Shown here: in pieces, positions 14,247 to 18,802 of the stretch
Position numbering within the stretch: the first letter of the stretch is position 1
How the letters are laid out: each line of letters begins with the position of its first letter
Assembly: GCA_964404395.1 (NCBI GenBank)
Contig: CAYOKA010000040.1
Span: forward strand, 1-18,802
Reading direction: 5' to 3'
DNA: 18,802 bases
DNA from: JAAYBT01 sp964404395
GTDB lineage: Bacteria > Bacillota > Clostridia > Acetivibrionales > DTU013
Program-made: the position numbers and the translations under genes
The notes under the pieces: generated by a model
Seen by the model: the letters and a program-made list of their open reading frames with translations, nothing else
What the model was told of the DNA's origin: nothing
Database searches by the model: none

Positions 14247-14633
14247 TCAGGCAAATGTCATATTCCTTTTTGCGTATGCTTGAAACGCCCCAAAATACGA
14301 ATTTCGCGGCGTCAAATACATTTCGACAACCTTTTTGCCCGGAGTAAGTCCACCCTGCTTAGCAATTTCTATTCTGAGATCATCTCCAAAAAACCAATTC
14401 ACATTTGAAATCTCGTTCATCTCAGAAAAGGAATACTTCTTACCATACAAAACAAATGTCATTACGTCCGTCGTGAAAGTTTCCCCTTCAATTACTACTT
14501 TTACATCCTCGAGCATAGACAGCGGGATGCCACGGTAGTAATTAATACGAGCATTGATAACAAAGCCGATTGCTTTACCTTCCTCGTATAAATTTCTAAA
14601 ACCATTATCATTAATTATAAACCGATCAAACAT
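14247..14633 (-). CDS. DUF6379/CGDB-like small protein, C-glycoside deglycosidase beta-like subunit
   Basis: A 128-aa protein starting MFDRFIINDNGFRNLYEEGK. The block YYRGIPLSMLED (32-43) followed by VKVVIEGE, and GGLTPGKKVVEMYL near the end, are what I know of the DUF6379 (CGDB) family. These form beta-sandwich beta subunits of C-glycoside deglycosidases, holding the TIM-barrel alpha subunit and shaping its active site. The ATG at 14633 was preferred over 14684 because GGGGAG precedes it and the family starts here. It is first in the operon, with its stop 33 nt before the alpha-like start. No enzymatic residues are expected in this subunit itself. The assignment is by recalled motif, not by alignment. 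Confidence 0.75.
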   Translation of the reverse strand: MFDRFIINDNGFRNLYEEGKAIGFVINARINYYRGIPLSMLEDVKVVIEGETFTTDVMTFVLYGKKYSFSEMNEISNVNWFFGDDLRIEIAKQGGLTPGKKVVEMYLTPRNSYFGAFQAYAKRNMTFA

Positions 14634-14868
14634 ATTACTCCCCTGTATGATTATAGAAGATACCAAATCATACATTCCTTTCATATATTTACACTCACTT
14701 CATGGTGTTGATCAAACTCAGAAAGTTGAAGGAGCGTAGCGACAAAGACTTTCTAAATTTGCCTGAATTTCTACCGGTATAAGTTTGTCCCATATCATAC
14801 AATCATAGCCGGATCCCCTCTAAATTTCCAAAATATACATCCTCTCCTATTTTATCCATGATTACACG

Positions 14869-14884
14869 CATATGGCTCCATATG
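14869..14884. promoter_or_regulatory. Palindromic operator candidate
   Basis: CATATGGCTCCATATG has 7-bp perfect arms around a 2-bp centre. It lies about 55-70 nt downstream of the predicted leftward start site, in the operon leader. It could be a regulator site or a small RNA hairpin. Confidence 0.45.
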
Positions 14885-14901
14885 TAAACGCAGTATGTAT
14901 T

Positions 14902-14920
14902 AGCTTGTAATTCGCAAGCT
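14902..14920. promoter_or_regulatory. Inverted-repeat operator candidate
   Basis: AGCTTG (14902-14907) and CAAGCT (14915-14920) flank TAATTCG. The site is 17-35 nt downstream of the predicted leftward start, a classic roadblock position for a repressor such as the adjacent LacI-family protein. Confidence 0.45.
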
Positions 14921-14943
14921 TTTACATGACTTATTACATTTTA

Positions 14944-14972
14944 ATTATATCACCACAATTGAGCATTAGCAA
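14944..14972 (-). promoter_or_regulatory. Sigma-A promoter of the C-glycoside-type operon
   Basis: On the minus strand TTGCTA (14967-14972) and TATAAT (14944-14949) are separated by 17 nt. The start would be near 14937, about 300 nt upstream of the first gene. Confidence 0.6.
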
Positions 14973-15044
14973 TACTTTTTTGTAACAAGTTTTGCTTTAT
15001 CATATGATAATGTTGTAAGAAAAATGCAAAGAAACAAAAGGTAA

Positions 15045-15073
15045 TTGCCAACAAACCAATATCATAGTATAAT
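15045..15073 (+). promoter_or_regulatory. Sigma-A promoter of the LacI-family gene
   Basis: TTGCCA (15045-15050), a 17-nt spacer and TATAAT (15068-15073) make a near-consensus promoter. The start would be near 15080, giving a leader of about 65 nt. Confidence 0.75.
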
Positions 15074-15143
15074 GTAAAAAGTTCTTTGTCGGTGTTAGTT
15101 AGCCACTTAAAGACTAAACTGAACCAGATTGGAGTGAAGGCCA

Positions 15144-16142
15144 TTGGCAACGATAGTGGATGTTGCTAAGAATGCCGATGTTTCTGTAGCAACCGTTTCA
15201 CGAGTATTACATAACAGTAATCGTGTTTCGGAGGAAAAACGGCAGCGAGTACTTAATGCAATTAAGGAGTTAAATTACGAAGCTCCTCCTAAAACCTCAA
15301 GAAAAAAGGGGAAAAAGGTCATCCTCGTTTTATGCGGTAATATTATCGATGAACTGCTCGATGGTATTGAGTACGAAGCAAACGAACTGGGCTATGAAGT
15401 TTTTTTCGGATATACTATGGGTCAAGAAATCGTTTATTCAAGCTTCCTTAGAAAGCTTGTAAACGAAAAGAACATAAGTGGACTTATTACAATCGCAATT
15501 AGCTCTAATTCTACCGAAGAATTGATAAAAATTAATAAACAGATACCCATGGTACAATGCTGTGATGAAATTAATCTTTCAAATGCATGTGTTGTCTCCA
15601 GTGACGATACCGCGGCGGCATACGATGCTGTAACCCACCTTATAAATCTGGGTAAAAAACGAATCGGTTTTTTTGGGCTTGATCGAATGCAACATCCATT
15701 TAAATATTCCCGCGACCGTGAAAACGGTTACCGTCAAGCGCTAAAAGACGCCGGGTTACCGATAGACGAAAGTCTTATTAAGCATGGTGATTATACAACT
15801 GAAAGTATTGAAGAGGTTTCGCAGCAATTCATAGATATGGAAGACAGACCGGACGCGCTTTTCTGTGTGCGGGACGTTCTGGCCAATATATTCCTCAATT
15901 CATTGCACCAATCAGAGATACGAGTTCCCGAAGATATTGCTTTGGTGGGTTTCGGAGGATTTGAAAGCTCCGAGAGATGCTGGCCATCGTTAACCACAAT
16001 CGTACAATCATATTATGAAATCGGCACGGAAGCAATGAATCTTCTCCATGCGCGAATAGCAGGGAAGGTCACAGTGGGAAGGAAAACCTTTGTGGAGCAC
16101 AAGCTTGCGGTACGCGATTCCACCGTGAAGGCTCCCCGATAA
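15144..16142 (+). CDS. LacI-family transcriptional regulator
   Basis: 332-aa repressor-type protein. Residues 4-45 form the LacI DNA-binding domain (IVDVAKNADVSVATVSRVLH, then the hinge helix region near NYEAPPKTSRKKGKK). The rest is a periplasmic-binding-protein-like effector domain, with EYEANELGYEVFFG and GLITIAISSNS in the N-subdomain, and VSSDDTAAAYDAVTHLINLG plus DIALVGFGGFESSERCWPSLTTI in the C-part. The start is TTG at 15144, with GGAG about 9 nt upstream. It is transcribed divergently from the DUF6379/TIM-barrel operon and is the natural candidate to control it, with a sugar or glycoside effector. It converges on the racemase-fold gene at a shared terminator. Confidence 0.93.
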   Translation: MATIVDVAKNADVSVATVSRVLHNSNRVSEEKRQRVLNAIKELNYEAPPKTSRKKGKKVILVLCGNIIDELLDGIEYEANELGYEVFFGYTMGQEIVYSSFLRKLVNEKNISGLITIAISSNSTEELIKINKQIPMVQCCDEINLSNACVVSSDDTAAAYDAVTHLINLGKKRIGFFGLDRMQHPFKYSRDRENGYRQALKDAGLPIDESLIKHGDYTTESIEEVSQQFIDMEDRPDALFCVRDVLANIFLNSLHQSEIRVPEDIALVGFGGFESSERCWPSLTTIVQSYYEIGTEAMNLLHARIAGKVTVGRKTFVEHKLAVRDSTVKAPR

Positions 16143-16181
16143 AAGTTTGACAGGCTCGATCGTTTTCTCTATTTGAGACAA

Positions 16182-16217
16182 ACAGGCGACGGACATCTAT
16201 GTCTCCGTCGCCTGTTC
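16182..16217. terminator. Bidirectional terminator hairpin
   Basis: AACAGGCGACGGA (16182-16194) pairs perfectly with TCCGTCGCCTGTT (16205-16217). The flanks are short T-containing tails on both strands (TTCTTAAT to the right, TTTGTCTC leftward). It sits between the convergent LacI-family and racemase-fold genes. Confidence 0.8.
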
Positions 16218-16244
16218 TTAATATAAAAGCAAACCCATCTATAA

Positions 16245-17111
16245 TTAGAATACCCTTTTAGCACGCCACTTAGCTGGGCGATCACCGGGAAACCATAAAC
16301 CGCTGGCATCGACACCAAGGTTAACCATTAGTTTGGCCAACTCTATAGCACAGGAATATCCCTCCAGCACCGGTACATCATATCCTATCTTTTTTAATCC
16401 CTCTTGTACAAAGGGTTGGAGCCAAAATGTTCCTGAACATCCAAACGTTATTACTTCTGCCCCATCCTCCTCGATTGCAGCAACTGCTGCTTGAACAGCG
16501 TCTTCTACCCCTTGCGAATACTCCCCTCGTAGTGCTTTCTCTTTTTCATCCGGCAAAGAGCGTAGCTGCTTTTCTCCAGGCCTTCCCAATGGGTAATTGA
16601 TATTCCTGATGGAGGCGCAGCGATGAGTCATATGATGCTGCACTACCAGGTTATAGTAATACATACTATGGCTTTCAGCCAAATCTATCACGCTGAATTT
16701 ATTCCCCAGCATGCAGGCAATCTGCATTTGTGACCAGGCACAGGATGTAACAGGAATTCCGTATCTTTTGCCTATTTCTTTGCATTCTAATACTCCCGGC
16801 TCTCCCCCTCCTAATAGGATGATCGCATCGTGCTGTTTACTTTCGCAAGCCTCCTTGACAACTGCCAGCCTAGCTGCTGCCACAAGGCAAAACTCCTCGC
16901 GATTTTCCACAGGCCAGTCACCATAAGGCGCCAGGGGGCCCGGATGAATCTCCCATTCCACATCCTCAAGCAACGGGCCTAGATTTAGATTTTGATAATT
17001 CATTAATCTTTCTTCCCTGGTTCCTTCTACAACCCATGTTAGATGATCACTATCTTTAGGAATCCTAAATGGCTGTACCATTAAAAAATTGTATTTCTTT
17101 TCTTTTGACAT
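16245..17111 (-). CDS. Asp/Glu/hydantoin racemase-fold protein with single catalytic Cys
   Basis: 288-aa member of the Asp/Glu racemase superfamily, related in layout to hydantoin racemase (HyuE), maleate isomerase and arylmalonate decarboxylase. The segment IILLGGGEPG (97-106) aligns by eye with the racemase stretch ending CFGDPG, so the first catalytic cysteine is replaced by Gly (G101). The second site is intact: ITFGCSGTFW, C225. Racemases need both cysteines; arylmalonate decarboxylase has Gly at the first and Cys at the second. A decarboxylase- or lyase-type reaction is therefore plausible. The ATG at 17111 follows AAAGGAAA. It lies 58 nt after the DRE-TIM enzyme gene in the same orientation and is probably co-transcribed. 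The substrate is unknown. Confidence 0.75.
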   Translation of the reverse strand: MSKEKKYNFLMVQPFRIPKDSDHLTWVVEGTREERLMNYQNLNLGPLLEDVEWEIHPGPLAPYGDWPVENREEFCLVAAARLAVVKEACESKQHDAIILLGGGEPGVLECKEIGKRYGIPVTSCAWSQMQIACMLGNKFSVIDLAESHSMYYYNLVVQHHMTHRCASIRNINYPLGRPGEKQLRSLPDEKEKALRGEYSQGVEDAVQAAVAAIEEDGAEVITFGCSGTFWLQPFVQEGLKKIGYDVPVLEGYSCAIELAKLMVNLGVDASGLWFPGDRPAKWRAKRVF

Positions 17112-17169
17112 TAGTTATTTCCTTTCCACCGTAATCAGATTATTGCAGGCATTAGTTGTTGTTAAGGTA

Positions 17170-18390
17170 TTATTGAATAACCTTGCGTACAATTTCCTCA
17201 AATTGCCCCACAGATAACAACCCACCAACTTCATAGGCCTTTTCTTTAATCTTGCTCAGAATCTCTTTTTTCGTTTCCTTGTCATCAACTTGTATATTCA
17301 ACCTATCAAGATACATGTCTACTGTCGTGACTCCACTGTTTTTCCCTATAACTATCTCCCAATCGGGATGTCCGGTCAGACTGTACAAATAGGGAGAAAG
17401 CTCAAGTGGCGCAATTTCCCTGGCGTTCTTATACCAATCCGTTATGATTCCGGATTCAATCCTATTTATATCATCTCCAATAATACCCCTGTTCTGACGC
17501 ACATTAAGTCCGCTTATTTCTCGAAGATATTTTGAGAGCTCGTACATCTTTTCATATTTAAAGCCCAAATCTATGTCATACATAGTCAGCAACGCTAAAG
17601 CAACATCCTCATAAGGAGCATTACCCGCACGTTCACCAATAGCTGAAATCGTAGTATGCGCCACATCGGCTCCCGCAGCAAGTGCCATTAGTGTATTGGC
17701 TCCTGCAAGTCCATAGTCGTCATGGAAGTGAACCTCGACAGGCTTATTTATTCTCTCCTTTATTTTCTTAATCAAATAAGTGCAGGAATGAGGGTTCAGG
17801 CCTCCAAAAGTATCCACGGCAACTAATGCATCCATGTGACCTTCTGTAGCAACTCTTTCAACAAGATCCAAAAACCATCCTATTTCAGCTCTGGAACCGT
17901 CTATTGGGAAGAAAACCGTATAAAGGCCGTTTTCCTTAGCATACAGTGTCGCTTCAATAGACAAATTAACAGCCTTCTCCAACTCCCATTTATATGCATG
18001 CTTAATTATGTGCTCACTGGCAGGTATCTCGACAACGACATTCTTAACACCGCAATCTGCAGCTCTCTTAACATCCTCCTTCATACAGCGGCAAAATGCA
18101 AATATATCAGGGCCAAGATTCCGTTTTACAATCTCTCTTATAGCAGCCTCATCCTGAGGAGAAACCGCCGGCATGCCGGCCTCAATCCTATGAACGCCAA
18201 TTTCCGCCAACCTCTCAGCAAGTTCAATTTTCTGATCCTTTGAAAAAACTAAGCCCGATTGTTGCTCGCCATCACGGAGTGAAACATCGTGAAATTGTAT
18301 ATTCTTTGCGAAATTGTACTGTTCCTTTACCGAATCTGCAAAATTCCAGGGGCTTGTGTACCAATTATTAGATTTCCATGGTGTTTTCAT
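17170..18390 (-). CDS. DRE-TIM metallolyase (isopropylmalate/homocitrate synthase-like)
   Basis: 406-aa HMGL-like TIM-barrel enzyme of the group that condenses acyl-CoA with 2-oxoacids or cleaves the reverse. Metal and catalytic residues are visible: D35, R39 and D40 in FHDVSLRDGEQQSG, H221 and H223 in EVHFHDDYG, and the GERAGNAPYEDV signature at 252-263 typical of LeuA/homocitrate/citramalate synthases. IGKNSG (348-353) resembles the GKHSG segment after the barrel. The regulatory LeuA dimer domain is absent, so it is a short form like homocitrate synthase. I placed the start at 18390, with AGAGAGGAT upstream. The reading frame stays open to 18552, but that extension would run across the promoter and encode a non-family hydrophobic stretch. 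It is first in an operon with the racemase-fold gene. Confidence 0.88.
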   Translation of the reverse strand: MKTPWKSNNWYTSPWNFADSVKEQYNFAKNIQFHDVSLRDGEQQSGLVFSKDQKIELAERLAEIGVHRIEAGMPAVSPQDEAAIREIVKRNLGPDIFAFCRCMKEDVKRAADCGVKNVVVEIPASEHIIKHAYKWELEKAVNLSIEATLYAKENGLYTVFFPIDGSRAEIGWFLDLVERVATEGHMDALVAVDTFGGLNPHSCTYLIKKIKERINKPVEVHFHDDYGLAGANTLMALAAGADVAHTTISAIGERAGNAPYEDVALALLTMYDIDLGFKYEKMYELSKYLREISGLNVRQNRGIIGDDINRIESGIITDWYKNAREIAPLELSPYLYSLTGHPDWEIVIGKNSGVTTVDMYLDRLNIQVDDKETKKEILSKIKEKAYEVGGLLSVGQFEEIVRKVIQ

Positions 18391-18457
18391 AGTTTTAATC
18401 CTCTCTTCTTCGTTTTTTATTATAGTTACCCCGACATTGATATGATCTAGTACTAAT

Positions 18458-18466
18458 ATTATACCA
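18458..18466 (-). promoter_or_regulatory. Extended -10 promoter of the DRE-TIM operon
   Basis: The minus strand reads TGGTATAAT, about 70 nt before the ATG at 18390. The hexamer at the -35 position (TTATTG) is poor, which fits an activator-dependent promoter. Confidence 0.55.
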
Positions 18467-18487
18467 ACAAGTAAAACGAACAATAAT

Positions 18488-18512
18488 GTGGCTAATTTAC
18501 GAAATATGCAAA
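18488..18512 (-). repeat. Mirrored 25-bp element, left copy
   Basis: Reverse complement of 18655-18679 with no mismatch over 25 bp. It ends exactly 24 nt upstream of the leftward TATAAT at 18458-18463. Inside it GCTAATTTACGAAATATGC has partial dyad symmetry (six of eight positions around ACG), like a protein-binding site. Confidence 0.85.
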
Positions 18513-18654
18513 TATTTTCATCAAAGTTGGAATATACATATGTTACATCCATTATTACATGGTATATTCATGGCTTTTATCTGCTAACGTTACACGCATA
18601 TTCTAATATTACTGCATAATCGTTCACGATTATTACATAGAAATAGAGAAGATT

Positions 18655-18679
18655 TTTGCATATTTCGTAAATTAGCCAC
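18655..18679 (+). repeat. Mirrored 25-bp element, right copy
   Basis: Perfect inverted copy of 18488-18512. It ends exactly 24 nt upstream of the rightward TATAAT at 18704-18709, the same geometry as the left copy. The sequences between element and -10 box differ, so the element and spacing, not the whole promoter, are conserved. Confidence 0.85.
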
Positions 18680-18703
18680 GTTAATATTAACTGTATATAA
18701 TGT

Positions 18704-18709
18704 TATAAT
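18704..18709 (+). promoter_or_regulatory. -10 box of the rightward gene
   Basis: TATAAT (18704-18709) lies 38 nt before the ATG at 18748. A second TATAAT at 18696-18701 overlaps the region. The -35 at 17 nt is TTAATA, weak. Confidence 0.5.
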
Positions 18710-18747
18710 AATAATTGACTAAATAAATTTCATAGGAGGAAATACTT

Positions 18748-18802
18748 ATGCAGTATGGACAATATGCAGTAGATTATGAACAACGCCCGTATAATCCGGA
18801 AC
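18748..18802 (+). CDS. Start of a gene cut by the window edge
   Basis: The first 18 codons read MQYGQYAVDYEQRPYNPE and run off the right edge. AGGAGG lies 8 nt before the ATG, an excellent ribosome site, so a real gene begins here. The AVDYEQR start recalls some M24 (Xaa-Pro aminopeptidase/creatinase-like) proteins, but 18 residues cannot establish this. It is divergent from the DRE-TIM enzyme operon and shares its mirrored control element. Confidence 0.7.
   Translation, partial: MQYGQYAVDYEQRPYNPE

Larger units (their letters stand above)
14634..15143. promoter_or_regulatory. Divergent control region between the C-glycoside-type operon and the LacI gene
   Basis: This 510-nt spacer has no convincing gene. 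It contains two facing sigma-A promoters about 70 nt apart, at least two inverted repeats downstream of the leftward promoter, the 9-bp palindrome TTGTAACAA (14980-14988) next to its -35, and a leftward leader of about 300 nt. Within the leader AGAAAGT and ACTTTCT (14718-14752 region) can pair around GTCGCTACGCTCCTTC. Candidate binders are the divergent LacI-type protein and the operon's AraC-type protein. Confidence 0.6.
18391..18747. promoter_or_regulatory. Divergent promoter region
   Basis: This 357-nt A+T-rich spacer lies between the DRE-TIM enzyme gene and the rightward gene. It holds two outward TATAAT boxes, the mirrored 25-bp element described separately, and a palindrome ATAATCGTTCACGATTAT at 18616-18633 (7-bp arms, 4-nt centre). 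No gene is credible inside it. Confidence 0.6.

Noticed and set aside
14862..14873. 12-mer TTACACGCATAT shared with 18590-18601 as a definite common operator
   Set aside because: Several 12-bp matches are expected by chance in a window this size; kept only as a weak hint.
14950..15150. 66-codon minus-strand frame with hydrophobic segments before the LacI gene
   Set aside because: It spans both divergent promoters, has no ribosome site and its hydrophobicity reflects A+T-rich sequence.
18391..18552. 54-residue N-terminal extension of the DRE-TIM enzyme with a membrane-like segment
   Set aside because: It crosses the -10 box and the left 25-bp element, has no family match and lacks a ribosome site, while the ATG at 18390 has a good one.
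1..18802. CRISPR arrays, tRNA/rRNA genes, insertion sequences or prophage genes
   Set aside because: I saw no repeat-spacer arrays, tRNA-like cloverleaves, transposase or integrase motifs on either strand.

Overview
This window looks like the chromosome of an endospore-forming clostridium (Bacillota, Clostridia). The sporulation genes dpaA/dpaB (spoVFA/spoVFB) and cotJABC are present. The order rpsO-pnp-M16 peptidase-dpaA-dpaB is the Bacillus-type order without ylxY and ymxH. Strong AGGAGG-type ribosome binding sites, GTG/TTG starts, a Gram-positive SOS box and A+T-rich spacers fit the same group. Having dpaAB argues against Clostridium sensu stricto, which generally lacks it. The species cannot be named from the sequence.

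Left part (1-7164, all minus strand): rpsO with a possibly structured leader, then pnp, an M16 zinc protease, and dpaA/dpaB behind a candidate sigma-K promoter, with dpaB running off the edge. Strong terminators follow rpsO, pnp and the M16 gene. Upstream of rpsO is a translationally coupled pair: a QueG-like 8-Cys iron-sulfur protein and a DinB/YfiT-fold protein. Before these come an unlisted 54-aa Cys-rich ORF and a scrap of a VOC/glyoxalase gene.

Middle (7600-11440): the spore-coat operon cotJA-cotJB-cotJC (plus), a FabG-like short-chain dehydrogenase (minus), and a Y-family DNA polymerase IV (plus) with a perfect LexA/SOS operator just downstream of its promoter.

Right part (11430-18802) is an accessory catabolic region and the most interesting stretch. 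A four-gene minus-strand operon encodes a small DUF6379/CGDB-like protein and a TIM-barrel sugar isomerase-like protein, together resembling the beta/alpha pair of C-glycoside deglycosidases. A receiver-less YesN/AraC-type regulator and a D-2-hydroxyacid dehydrogenase follow. The operon is divergent from a LacI-family regulator, and the shared 510-bp spacer holds two facing sigma-A promoters, inverted repeats and a leader of about 300 nt. Beyond it, a second minus-strand operon encodes a DRE-TIM (isopropylmalate/homocitrate synthase-like) enzyme and an Asp/Glu-racemase-fold protein with the arylmalonate-decarboxylase cysteine pattern. It is divergent from a gene cut by the right edge. Its promoter region contains a perfect 25-bp inverted duplication, each copy exactly 24 nt upstream of a TATAAT box facing outward, which suggests one regulator drives both directions. 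A plausible reading is a scavenging module for plant-derived C-glycosides or related aromatic/hydroxyacid compounds; the substrates are inference.
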